DNA of 64,000 nt, from the NCBI GenBank assembly GCA_964017185.1, contig OZ024882.1, positions 37,744,488 through 37,808,487 on the forward strand. The letters are read 5' to 3'. This document shows, piece after piece, positions 1 through 11,000 of the stretch. This DNA comes from Rugalucina vietnamica (Eukaryota > Mollusca > Bivalvia > Lucinida > Lucinidae). The translations under genes and the position numbers were made by a program. The notes under the pieces are model-generated. The model was not told the origin of the DNA. It saw only the letters and a list, made by a program, of their open reading frames with translations, and did not search any database. Numbering within the stretch: the first letter of the stretch is position 1; each line of letters opens with the position of its first letter.

Positions 1-682
1 TACTACTATTTGCACACTTTTGGTCTATCTTTACTGTTAAACGACATTTTCAACTACTAGCCCACACGACAAACAATTTCTTAATATGAAATAATTATGA
101 AGTATCATCTAGAGATATTTTATGCAAAGTATTATTTTGTTTGCTGGGTGGACCGGTAGTTATGAAATTAAAAATTGTGTTCAGAAATGGCCCAAAATGA
201 GCCAAAAAGTGCAAAATGTGCTATACGTGTACCTATGGTTCTTCTGTGCCTAACCATGGCAACACTTGTAGGATGAATGAAGAATTTGTTCAGGATTTTC
301 AAAGAGTAGGCATGTGGCTAGTTTTAGGAATATGTTTATCATCTCAATTCCAAAATTATTTTTTGATCTCAATTCCAAAATTATTTTTTACCAAAATCTG
401 AGGCCGAAATCAGGCCTTAAACTCCCTAGGCCTTTATCAAACATGCATATTTTTATTGATCTCTTGTCCCCTTGTGCTATAATGGGATTAATCACAGGCA
501 AAAGAAATATATTACAGTGGATTTGCTAACAAAAAAAATCTCTCTAACAGTGGGCAATGAAAAGTCAAAAAGTATAGATGATATATGTGGAAGTTATAAA
601 CCATTTGTTCTGTCTCCATATGGCCTTAAATATTGGTGTGATGTAACACCACAACATTTATGTACCAACACCAGCTGATTAC
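1..682. other. Intron downstream of E15; nothing recognised
   Basis: AT-rich sequence with no exon, repeat structure or mobile-element ends that I can name. The 3' continuation of the Roco gene would lie further left. A short local duplication of an ATTCCAAAATTATTTTTT-like string is visible near 345-390. Confidence 0.5.
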
Positions 683-877
683 CTCATTTCTGTCAAATAT
701 TCCAACACTCTGTGAGACAGCCTCCATCTGTCTGAATGGCAGGAAGTCTTTGTTCTCCTTCTCCCTGAGGGATATGAGTTTCTTCTCCAGGTTAAGCCAG
801 GCCTCAGGGATCTTCTCACCCATATACTTCTGTTGTAGGGCTACTTTCACTATACTCTTCTTCAGGTCAGGTATACC
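683..877 (-). CDS. Roco gene exon E15: start of COR domain
   Basis: The 195-nt exon has acceptor CTGTACAG and donor GTAATC, phase 0 both sides, 65 residues. It has GIPDLKKSIVKVALQQKYM, then KIPEAWLNLEKKLISLREK and FLPFRQMEAVSQSVGIF. An I-P-x-x-W/Y-L-x-L-E-K helix after a GI-P-x-L-K helix is characteristic of the beginning of COR (C-terminal of Roc), which mediates dimerisation in Roco proteins. The open donor shows the gene continues to the left of the window. Confidence 0.9.
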
Positions 878-1484
878 CTGTACAGATACATGGTAAAATA
901 CAACATTATTGTTCACAGAGAAAACCACTCCAGTGGCAAACAAGGCCATGCTGGTTAGGATTTTATGTTTCCAGAGAAGAATAATGATCAATACATGTAC
1001 TTTCGCTTCAATACAAGGGACCTCTGGAAAGATTTAGGACTGTGTCTATATCTTGAAAATTATTTTATATTATACAAAAAAAAGATATATCAGTTTACAG
1101 ATTATGCCTTCCTCAATAATATATGGGAAACTTGGAATCAAAACGTACATACACTTGGAGAAATTGGTCTCCAAGGCAACCAATGTCGCCCTTCTTGAAG
1201 CACTTTGCTTTTGATGTTTTATAAATCCCGGAGATAAGACAACAATTATGCACAAATTGGCAATATGGCCTTTAAATACAGCAACAACTTGCATGGTGTC
1301 ACACCATTATTTGTTTTATATGTTCGCAAAATTCCTTGGTCTTTCGACAGTTAACAAGTTTGCAAAAGCTAACAGAAATGTATGTGTCAATCAAAGTGCT
1401 GGAAAGAAACTTGATGTTGTCACAACGGATGAAGCAGCATTTTTAATCAAACACTGTTCAAGCAAAAATGAGTTAACAAATCTT

Positions 1485-1857
1485 ATTAAAATTTCTTAAT
1501 GTTGGCTGAATCAAATCTAGGATATGTAAGATCATTTATTGTTTGCTTTTTCGAAAAGTCTTAGCCAGGAAATTGGTGATAAGAGGAAGGGCTGCAGGCT
1601 ATTCGATGCATGCGAAAAGCGAAACCCCATTTAAAATCGATGCAAAATGGATTGGAGGTAGCTACATGAAAAGGAATATTAAAATTTCTTAATGTTGGCT
1701 GAATCAAATCTAAGATATGTAAGATCATTTATTGTTTGCTTTTTCGAAAAGTCTTAGCCAGGAAATTGGTGCTGCAGGCTATTCGATGCATGGGAAAAGC
1801 GAAACCCCATTTAAAATCGACGCAAAATGGATTGGAGGTAGCTACATGAAAAGGAAT
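1485..1857. repeat. Direct tandem duplication, ~190 bp x 2
   Basis: Copy 1 (1485-1677) and copy 2 (1678-1857) are nearly identical, both opening ATTAAAATTTCTTAATGTTG and closing with ATGAAAAGGAAT. Copy 2 lacks 13 bp present in copy 1 near 1580. It is intronic. The short reading frames across it have no recognisable product. The flanks 878-1484 and 1858-2321 hold nothing I can identify. Confidence 0.85.
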
Positions 1858-2493
1858 GTGTTTTCCTGATATTTGAATAATATTGCCACTCTCAGAATAA
1901 TCAAATGAACTTAAAATTATCAAGTGTTGGTGTCTGATGACCTTGAAAGCCACTTAAATTGCAACTGATCAGCCAGGTAGTTCTTGAAAAATTATAACGG
2001 ATGCGAAGTTGTTGACTGCAAAGTGCTCCGAGAGTAGCAACATGCACATATTAAAATGATAATATCAATACGTTCTCAACGAGCAATTTTTCTTAAATTT
2101 TCAGCAATAACTCCAGATATAATGTAATATTCATGTATAAAATTTAAACTGATTTTTTTGAAATTCTTTTTAGTTATTGAGATATTAGACATAGTCTCAA
2201 ACTTTCCAGACAGCCTACATATTCAATTAATTCCAAATTTCCTTGGCCTGGAAAGGTGTTTTACCTTGTGACAAACTATATTTTTATGTCAATCTGGAAC
2301 TGACACTGTATGAATAACATTCCAGAGGACCAATGGTATTGTAAATGCTCACTGGATCTGTACAACATTACTTGTAGGGGAGCTAATGACACCTGCCAAG
2401 GGGCATTGCCTGTATGGACCCCAGGAGCACAGGTGGACAGATTTATAAATGGGATTACTGAACATTGCTACACACAAAATACAAAAGCTCTGG

Positions 2494-2664
2494 AGAAGCC
2501 TCCGTGGTGCAGTGGTTATGTCACTCGCCTTGTAAACCAGGGGTCGCAGGTTCGATCCCGGGCTTCTCCAGTCCGTCGGATGGGACTATAAACCGAGGTC
2601 CCGTCGCCATATGACCTTAGCTGTTGGAGGGACGTTAAACCCCAATCAACCAACCAACCAACCA
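2494..2664 (+). mobile_element. tRNA-Thr-headed SINE with 13-bp target duplication
   Basis: The head is cloverleaf-like: A box TGGTGCAGTGG, loop CTTGTAA (TGT, Thr anticodon), B box GGTTCGATCCC and matching ends GGAGAAG / CTTCTCC. A ~75-bp unrelated body follows, including GACGTTAAACCCCAATC, and an (ACCA)n tail. Flanking 13-bp repeats ACAAAAGCTCTGG lie at 2481-2493 and 2665-2677. Intact TSDs and boxes indicate a full-length, fairly recent retroposition. The tRNA-like part merges into a SINE body, so it is not a tRNA gene. Confidence 0.9.
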
Positions 2665-2955
2665 ACAAAAGCTCTGGGACTAGTGGTTTCTATGAAGATT
2701 TTTGTATGGTTTTCCCATTTTAAGTGTATGGGAGCTTATGTCACCTTGGGGTAGGGTCATTTTGAACCCCAGGGGCAGAATCTATGTAAAGCAACATATA
2801 ACATTGCTGCATACTATATAAACAAGCTTTCGATCTTGTGGTTTCAGAGAAGATTTTTGCATGTTTCCTTTTATAGGCCTAAGACTGATAATGGCCGGCT
2901 TGGAGCCTGGCTCATATGTTCATATGGCCCCCAGGTGCATGGTAAGCAGGTTTTA

Positions 2956-3321
2956 ACTAAATGTTATGAACCACTGCAGAAGCTGAGGGTAAGGTTATGG
3001 CCATGTAAAATCGCTTTATTCCCGCCAGTAATTTTTATTTACTGATCGTTCCACGGTGATACTTCTATGGTGGTCCTTTTTGTTTTATGTCTTGGTGTTT
3101 AAAATTTTTGTGCTGTTGGCACCTTATGTATGTTTTCATATTTCAAGTTAAGTCTAGGTAACTGAGTGGCCACCTATTGGGAAAATGCTGCTCATTCGGC
3201 TTACGATATGTTTTCATGGTATAAGTACCTGATTGTTAATTTAGTTTTCTCCCATCTCGGTTTTTTTGGGTGGGAATCTTTTTCTGATTGCACCTTTTCC
3301 TGATCTTTGACTACTTGTACC
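2956..3321 (+). repeat. Repeat F, copy 1 (inserted in pearl-like element)
   Basis: Sequence from ACTAAATGTTATGAACCAC to CTACTTGTACC interrupts the pearl-like core, with TTTTA on both sides as a possible target duplication. The same sequence occurs inverted at 16936-17303 and truncated at about 52246-52357. It has no coding capacity that I trust and no clear TIR. It could be the 3' part of a retroelement. Confidence 0.6.
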
Positions 3322-4294
3322 TTTTTATAAAGGGGATTACTTAACATTACTACACACAAAATTTAACAGCTCAAGTACTTGTGATTTCTGAGATGAACAT
3401 TTCTGTGTGTTTTCCCATTGTAAGAATATGAGAGCTAATGACCCCAGAGTGGGTCCATGTTTGGCCCAAGGGACATGATTTACAGGATTTATGTAGAGCA
3501 TCATATAGCATTGCTGCATACTTGGGTCTTGTGGTTTCAGAGAAGATTTTTTTATGTTTTTCCTATTCTAATTCTATGGGGGCTAATGTCCCCCAGGATG
3601 GGACCATTTCTGAACCTTGGGGTATGATAAGCAGGACTTAAGAAGGGTACCACTTATATTGTTACATGCTACATACACATGCTATAGCTCTTGTGGCTTA
3701 AGAGAAGAAGTTTTTTTCCCATTATAAGCCTATGGCAGATATTGACGCCCCCGGGGCGAGGTTAATTTGGACCCATGGAACATGGTTAGCAGGATTTATG
3801 AAGGGGCTACCAAACATTGCTACAATGCTGTGGGCTTGGTGGTTTCAGAGAAGAAGATTTTGCTTATGTGTTTACCATTGTAAATCTATGTGAGCTATCT
3901 GTTGCCATGAAAAACCACAATTTTGACACAATCAGCTCCAAAACCTAATACAGTCAATCCCCTACCCAGTGATGGTTGACATTAAACTTGATCAAGATCG
4001 GCTCACTAGCTACAGAAATATTCTATGAAATTGTGGATGGAAGGACTGACGACAAAGAAGACCGAGCCTTGCTATACTAGTAGGTCACCTGATAAGCTTT
4101 GGGCTCAGGTGAGCTAAAATGCTTCCACAGACATCAACCCTGATACTTTGAATTTTGCAAATTAAAGGATTTCGCAGCTTTGAATTAATTGTTCCTGTTA
4201 TGTATTAACACCTTTGTTTACTTTTATGGATGAAACAATATATATAATTATCTGACTCAAAAGCATGGTAAAATCAAAGAAACTTGTTACTTAC

Positions 4295-4384
4295 ATCTCC
4301 TGTGTAAGAACTAACATAATAGAATCCTGAAATCTGGGGAAATCTGCCCTGTAAACTGGCCTCCGGTAGTCGACATTTCTCCAC
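4295..4384 (-). CDS. Roco gene exon E14: end of Roc / start of COR
   Basis: The 90-nt exon has acceptor GTTGTAG and donor GTAAGT, phase 0 both sides, 30 residues: VEKCRLPEASLQGRFPQI, then SGFYYVSSYTGD. The pattern of a helix, FPQI, a hydrophobic strand and a S/T-x-x-G loop matches the G5 region at the end of Roc domains. It joins THADK of E13 directly to VEKC. Confidence 0.88.
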
Positions 4385-4436
4385 CTACAACACACAGCAT
4401 GACCAACAAGAATATATAGTTTGTTAAGAGAACAGG

Positions 4437-4640
4437 TATACACCTAAACCACTTTATAACACAGTTATATAAATTACAGTACAGTTTGGATAAAACAGGG
4501 AAAATTCATGGACACCAGATGGTCATATTTTTGCTATATCAGTATACATTTTAAACTGGTTATAACACAGCTTGGATAGCTAGAACAGAAATTTTCTTGG
4601 AGCCCAACAATAGTGTTCTAAGTATAAAGCAGTTGTGTGA
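4437..4640. mobile_element. Degenerate TA-site MITE, copy of the 32575 family
   Basis: It runs from TACACCTAAACCACTTTATA to a degraded reverse-complement end near 4630 and shares internal phrases (GTTATAACAC, GGATAGCTA, CCCAACAATAGTGTT) with the better-preserved copy at 32575-32741. The right end has decayed. Non-coding. Confidence 0.55.
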
Positions 4641-4641
4641 C

Positions 4642-4806
4642 AATAAACCTCCACTTAGTGTTCTTTGCTTCTATAAACCTCCAATGAGTGTTCTTTGCCC
4701 CTATAAACCTCCACTTAGTGTTCTTTGCTTCTATAAACCTCCAATGAGTGTTCTTTGCCCCTATAAACCTCCACTTAGTGTTCTTTGCATCTATAAACCT
4801 CCAACC
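4642..4806 (+). repeat. 30-bp minisatellite with 60-bp alternation
   Basis: About five and a half copies of a 30-bp unit around TAAACCTCCACTTAGTG / TTCTTTGC alternate between two variants (CTTCTA and CCCCTA; ACTTAG and AATGAG), giving a 60-bp higher-order period. Because 30 is a multiple of three it stays open in one plus-strand frame (repeating KPPLSVLCFY-like), but lies in an intron of the minus-strand gene with no start context. I treat it as non-coding. 4807-5098 holds nothing I recognise. Confidence 0.85.
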
Positions 4807-5098
4807 TTCTTAGCCTCTGTGTGAATATGAATATGGAAATCATTCACTATTAACCAAGCAGTAAACTGTAAAGGTTTAATTTCAGCCCAAGAAGAGCATT
4901 GAGGATGGTCTCTCATTTGCCACTGCCAGAGGCAAACTGTGACGCTGTTATGTCTCCCTTGGGTATTAGATAATCTATTTACATGCTACCTAAAACCTGA
5001 ATGATGCTGTCAACAGATATAGTATTGGTTTTAAAATACATGTAATACCAGTCAGTCGAAAGTCTCAGGTTAGAAAAATAATTTTACATTCCACTTAC

Positions 5099-5245
5099 TT
5101 TATCAGCGTGTGTGCCCACGACTAGGATGGGAGCTTTTGGAGCATGACAAGCTATAGAGCTGAGCCAGAAGTCCAGGCCTGCATGCTCATAACCTTGTCG
5201 TACATTCCACAGTAACAGGTAAACAGCCCGGTTAGATAGGAAAAA
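5099..5245 (-). CDS. Roco gene exon E13: Roc G4 motif
   Basis: The 147-nt exon has acceptor CTTTCAG and donor GTAAGT, phase 0 both sides, 49 residues. It contains the hydrophobic strand RAVYLLLWNVRQGYEHAG, the helix LDFWLSSIACHAPKAPI, and LVVGTHADK. THAD is the G4 motif ([NT][KH]xD-like) used for guanine recognition and is commonly THxD in Roco proteins. It completes the recognisable GTPase core. Confidence 0.93.
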
Positions 5246-6331
5246 CTGAAAGTCAATAGAAAATATTGCTATGGAAATGGTTTGATTAACTAGAAATTAT
5301 GTTCAGAAAACATTTAACATCAATCAGGGTACTATCGAGATAGAAATGAAAGCAACAAGTTATCTGGCTTCTCATATTTCCTTGGGTTATACTGAAGGTA
5401 CCCGGGTGCCAGTCATCCTTTCCCATCTTCAACTTAAGCAACCTGGTAGAGGTCTGGCAAGCACAAAATCTAAACAACAGCATGAAACAAAACAACCCAG
5501 AACATTATCACAGTTTCACGTGGTGAATATGATCTTGTGTGTTAGCAAAACAAGCTTTTTCTGTTTCCACAGCAGCAAAAACTAGTTTTTGAATCTACAT
5601 AAGTTCCTCAGCTGTCGCCTGAAAATTTCTATTTAAATAGGGTATAGACATTTGTGCATTGGTATTAAGGGTGAACCAAGGGGACACATGCAAGGTGATT
5701 ATCAGACAACAGCTGTTTTAAACCCATGCCCAACCAAAAAACCCTGGGAGACTGGCCTCATGTGCCAGACCTAACAAGAAACAATGACATTGTATATCCT
5801 TAGTAAACACATTTTAAATTTGGATTAAACAATAACAAACTTGCCAGGGTCATGTCAGAAGCTCAAATTATATCAGTTTTCATATGTGCTCAATTATTTC
5901 AGCTGTTGTTATTTTTAAAAACCTTCAAATTGTCCGATAACTGCTGATCCTGTCCAATAAATACCCCGTCTGGGTGCCCCTAACCAAACCAGTGTTGTCA
6001 TTGGAAGTATGCAAGATTGGGCTTTCTTAAAAGTGTTGGCAACATTTATATCGAAGATTGTTGTACCGAAAACAATGGCAGTATTGCAAAAAATTGAATT
6101 TTGTCAGATGTACCCTGATTGCCACTAATCACACACTTATTAATCCTTCGTTTCACCCTAAACTATCACTCAGAGATTTGCGATGAAGAGATGATCTACT
6201 CTATTTTCCTGTCAACTGAATATTAAGTATTTTAAGCCTCTGGCTAGTGTTTGGGTGCTTGTTTGTAATGTTACAAGGTGGACAAACATGTAGCTAAAAT
6301 TGATTTTTTGTGCACTAGTATTGGGACATAA

Positions 6332-6608
6332 CCAGTAAGCAAAGTGGCCATAGTTTTCATAAAACTGAATGAAATATCATGGGGTAAAGTGCACATATCC
6401 CAGGATGACATGCTCCAAACTGTTATAAAACAGCAACTGTGGTTTTAAAATAATTAAATACCATTGATCAGGGTAATCTATCAAACTGTTGTTCCCAATA
6501 AAATGAATGTTGTATAACAGTTTAGAGCTTACTAACTGGGGTATGTGCACTTTACCCGGTGAAATTTCATTCAGTTTTAAAAAACTATAGCTGATTTGCT
6601 TACTGACT
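6332..6608. repeat. Imperfect palindrome (foldback/MITE-like), ~275 bp
   Basis: The left arm (from CCAGTAAGCAAAGTGG, through AAAACTGAATGAAAT and GGGTAAAGTGCACATA) is the reverse complement of the right arm ending TTTGCTTACTGACTG. The arms meet near 6470. No TSD could be fixed. It is a foldback-type non-autonomous element or a decayed MITE. Flanking sequence 5246-6331 and 6609-6863 holds nothing I can name. Confidence 0.7.
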
Positions 6609-6863
6609 GTCCGAAAACTGGTAAACAATAATTGATGTTAGTGATGTGGTTGTCCACATTGTATGTTACTTAACATCACAAATGATATGTTCATGTCAAG
6701 ATGTCATCATTTATGGGGGACTTCCAAAAATTGGTATGTACTGTAATAAAGCAACATGCAAAGTAAACAAATAAGTTTGTACATACAGCTGATTTAATTT
6801 AACCACTTTTCCATTACAGCCCTTTTAAACAATAAACCGGAACAATTATATCTGTCCCCTTAC

Positions 6864-7011
6864 CTGATGAGTATTATAGTAGACAGTTTGTCCAGCAAAG
6901 TCCCAGACACTGAACACAAGAGGATCTTTCTCGTCCTTCACTGGCACCTCCCACTTGGAGATATCTATACCATCAGTAATGGCTTCATCATGATCCATGT
7001 ATGCTCGAAAC
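6864..7011 (-). CDS. Roco gene exon E12: Roc switch region
   Basis: The 148-nt exon has acceptor ATGCTAG and donor GTAAGG, phase 2 in and phase 0 out. It encodes FRAYMDHDEAITDGIDISKW and later FSVWDFAGQTVYYNTHQ. ITDGIDI carries the conserved Thr-Gly region expected for switch I, and DFAGQ is the G3 motif (DxxGQ) of switch II in Roc domains. It joins E11 and E13 in phase. Confidence 0.93.
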
Positions 7012-7135
7012 CTAGCATTCATCAGGGCTGATACCAGGCTAGAACAGAGTGGCAGATGGGGACATTTCCATGGGTTTCAAAAAGTTTATTTTTGGTTTGT
7101 TTTAATTAAATACTTTATTTATTTAACAAGGATTC

Positions 7136-7275
7136 CAAACAGGAATATGTTTGAAACTAGGAAACAGTGCTCCCAAACATACTAACCCCTAGGAAACAGT
7201 GAACAAGTTTCAAATACTTACCCCAAGGAAGAGGAGCTCCCCAAAGTCAATGAGTTTCAAACATATTCCTGTTTG
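7136..7275. repeat. 22-bp perfect inverted repeat, 96-bp spacer
   Basis: 7136-7157 (CAAACAGGAATATG...) is the exact reverse complement of 7254-7275. It lies in the short intron between E11 and E12. It could be the termini of a tiny MITE or a chance dyad; no TSD is visible. Confidence 0.6.
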
Positions 7276-7379
7276 TGTTTGTTTATCAAGACAACCGAAC
7301 AATAGTTGAGGGAGAGTTGTAAAGACACCATTCAATATCAAAGTTTAAGATATTCTTCAATTAAACCTATTTCCCGTAC

Positions 7380-7545
7380 CTTGTTTTCCCTGCCCCGCCT
7401 AGGCCAACCAACATGAGTTTTGTTCTCTTACAAGGTGATGCTCCTAGGCGCAGTCTCTTGAGGTAGCCCATCACTGCAACAAACCCTCGGGTAACTATCT
7501 CCTTGGGTGGAGTCTTCAACAGGGGACACTCACGCAGATGGATTG
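7380..7545 (-). CDS. Roco gene exon E11: Roc domain P-loop
   Basis: The 166-nt exon has acceptor ATCTGCAG and donor GTACGG, phase 1 in, phase 2 out. It encodes the end of the LRR cap (IHLRECPLLKTPPKEIV), a linker helix, and the start of Roc: TKLMLVGLGGAGKT. GLGGAGKT is the G1 or P-loop motif (GxxxxGKT) that binds the phosphates of GTP or GDP. After the splice the motif continues R-F rather than the common S-L, a small departure that might reflect a slightly different donor choice. Confidence 0.93.
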
Positions 7546-8085
7546 CTGCAGATCATGGAGCATTATTCATTATGATTTACTGAAACATTGCCCTGACAAA
7601 AAGCAGACACATCTGTTTCTATTGTTACTTAACATCCCCAACATTTAGGGATATAGCCACTGCATCCTGTGAAACTAAACTGCACTATAGTGGGTTATAC
7701 AGACACAACATGGTGGTGGTAATTTCTGATACACATGACAATTGGTTCCAGAGTCTAAGGCTCTACTTCTGAGTCTACCGGTAGATCTCTTTCCATAAAG
7801 GCAAGCACATTATGGTGTGCCAAACAGTGCATATACATGTATCTACTTATGTTGAAAAACATATTTGCAAAGATAGAAAGTGATCAGTGAAATAGAATAT
7901 GGGAGTAAACATGCAAACAAAGGTCAATTCTTAATTAACCCTTATAATGAGAGATAGGAAAGAAGTGCACATCCACAGGACTTCAGACTGAAGCCATTTT
8001 CATTCACAACTTTCAAACTTTATATTTGTCTGAAGCATGATAAAGTAAATGTCTTGACTAAAGGCATGACACTGTAGGGTTTGAA
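7546..8085. other. Intron stretch, nothing recognised
   Basis: Part of the intron upstream of E11 and before the 83-bp array in window order. It has no exon-like block, terminal repeats or tandem structure apart from weak similarity to the array just before 8086. Confidence 0.4.
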
Positions 8086-11000
8086 CTGAACCACAATATC
8101 ATTCCCTACAACACAGCTGAGTACCATAGTTACCTTTCATTTGCAGACCACTGAGCTTGGCTGACAAACAAAACCACCATGTCATTCCCTACAACACATC
8201 TGAGTACCATAATTACCTTTCATTGGCAGACCACTGAGCTCGGCTGACAGCCTAAACCACCATGTCATTCCCTACAACACATCTGAGTACCATAATTACC
8301 TTTCATTGGCAGACCACTGAGCTAGGCTGACAGACTAAACCACCATGTAATTCCCTACAACATATCTTAGTACCATAATTGCCTTTCATTGGCAGACCAC
8401 TAAGCTCGGCTGACAGACTAAACCACCATGTCATTCCCTACAACATATCTGATTACCATAACTACCTTTCATTGGCAGACCACTGAGCTTGGCTGACAGC
8501 CTAAACCACCATGTAATTCCCTACAACATATCTGAGTACCATAATTACCTTTCATTGGCAGACCACTGAGCTTGGCTAACAGACTAAACCACCATGTAAT
8601 TCCCTACAACATATCTGAGTACCATAATTACCTTTCATTGGCAGACCACTGAGCTTGGCTGACAGCCTAAACCACCATGTAATTCCCTACAACATATCTT
8701 AGTACCATAATTGCCTTTCATTGGCAGACCACTGAGCTCGGCTGACAGACTAAACCACCATGTCATTCCCTACAACATATCTGAGTACCATAATTACCTT
8801 TCATTGGCAGACCACTGAGCTTAGCTGCAAACTGAACCACTATGTCATTCCCTACAACATATCTGAGTACCATAATTGCCTTTCATTGGCAGACCTCTGA
8901 GCTCGGCTGACAGACTACACCACCATGTAATTCCCTACAACATATCTGAGTACCACTGAGTACCACCTTTCATTGGCAGACCACTGAGCTTGGCTGACAG
9001 ACTAAACCACCATGTCATTCCCTACAACATATCTGATTACCATAATTACCTTTCATTGGCAGACCACTGAGCTCCGCTGACAGACTAAACCACCATGTCA
9101 TTCCCTACAACATATCTGAGTACCATAATTACCTTTCATTGGCAGACCGCTGAGCTTGGCTGACAGACTAAACCACCATGTCATTCCCTACAACATATCT
9201 GATTACCATAACTACCTTTCATTGGCAGACCACTGAGCTAGGCAGACAGACTAAACCACCATGTCATTCCCTACAACATATCTGATTACCATAACTACCT
9301 TTCATTGGCAGACCACTGAGCTAGGCAGACAGACTAAACCACCATGTTGTTCCCTACAACATATCTGATTACCATAACTACCTTTCATTGGCAGACCACT
9401 GAGCTAGGCAGACAGACTAAACCACCATGTTGTTCCCTACAACATATCTGAGTACCATAATTACCTTTCATTGGCAGACCACTGAGCTTGGCTGACAGAC
9501 TAAACCACCATGTCATTACCTACAACATATCTGAGTACCATAACTACCTTTCATTGGCAGACCACTGAGCTAGGCAGACAGACTAAACCACCATGTTGTT
9601 CCCTACAACATATCTGAGTACCATAATTAGCTTTCATTGGCAGACCGCTGAGCTTGGCTGACAGACTAAACCACCATGTCATTCCCTACAACATATCTCA
9701 GTACCATAATTAGCTTTCATTGGCAGACCGCTGAGCTTGGCTGACAGACTAAACCACCATGTCATTCCCTACAACATATCTCAGTACCATAATTACCTTT
9801 CATTGGCAGACCACTGAGCTAGGCAGACAGACTAAACCACCATGTCATTTCCTACAACACATCTGAGTACCATAATTACCTTTCATTGGCAGACCACTGA
9901 GCTAGGCAGACAGACTAAACCACCATGTCATTCCCTACAACATATCTCAGTACCATAATTAGCTTTCATTGGCAGACCGCTGAGCTTGGCTGACAGACTA
10001 AACCACCATGTCATTCCCTACAACATATCTCAGTACCATAATTACCTTTCATTGGCAGACCACTGAGCTAGGCAGACAGACTAAACCACCATGTCATTTC
10101 CTACAACACATCTGAGTACCATAATTACCTTTCATTGGCAGACCACTGAGCTTGGCTGACAGACTAAACCACCATGTCATTCCCTACAACACATCTGAGT
10201 ACCATAATTACCTTTCATTGGCAGACCACTGAGCTTGGCTGACAGACTAAACCACCATGTCATTTCCTGCAACATATCTGAGTACCATAATTGCCTTTCA
10301 TTGGCAGACCACTGAGCTAGGCAGACAGACTAAACCACCATGTCATTCCCTACAACATATCTCAGTACCATAATTACCTTTCATTGGCAGACCACTGAGC
10401 TTGGCTGACAGACTAAACCACCATGTCATTCCCTACAACATATCTGAGTACCATAATTACCTTTCATTGGCAGACCACTGAGCTAGGCAGACAGACTAAA
10501 CCACCATGTCATTTCCTACAACACATCTGAGTACCATAATTACCTTTCATTGGCAGACCACTGAGCTTGGCTGACAGACTAAACCACCATGTCATTCCCT
10601 ACAACATATCTGAGTACCATAATTACCTTTCATTGGCAGACCACTGAGCTTGGCTGACAGACTAAACCACCATGTCATTCCCTACAACACATCTGAGTAC
10701 CATAATTACCTGTCATTGGCAGACCACTGAGCTTGGCTGACAGACTAAACCACCATGTCATTCCCTACAACATATCTCAGTACCATAATTACCTTTCATT
10801 GGCAGACCACTGAGCTAGGCAGACAGACTAAACCACCATGTCATTTCCTACAACACATCTGAGTACCATAATTACCTTTCATTGGCAGACCACTGAGCTT
10901 GGCTGACAGACTAAACCACCATGTCATTTCCTACAACACATCTGAGTACCATAATTACCTTTCATTGGCAGACCACTGAGCTAGGCAGACAGACTAAACC

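Larger units (their letters stand above)
2322..4115 (+). mobile_element. Pearl/HINE-like element, family I, copy 1
   Basis: It starts CCAGAGGACCAATGG, followed by a degenerate GCTCACTGGA, and ends GGGCTCAGGTGAGCTAA. The interior consists of degenerate ~150-bp units with phrases such as AGCAGGATTTAT and GTGGTTTCAGAGAAGA. The layout (palindrome near the 5' end, subterminal inverted repeat, tandem core, hairpin before CTAA) resembles mollusc pearl elements, regarded as Helentron-associated. No coding capacity. A SINE (2494-2664) and an insertion of repeat F (2956-3321) interrupt it. Confidence 0.65.

Noticed and set aside
2494..2570. tRNA-Thr gene
   Set aside because: The cloverleaf-like part is fused to a SINE body, has a simple-repeat tail and is flanked by a 13-bp TSD.
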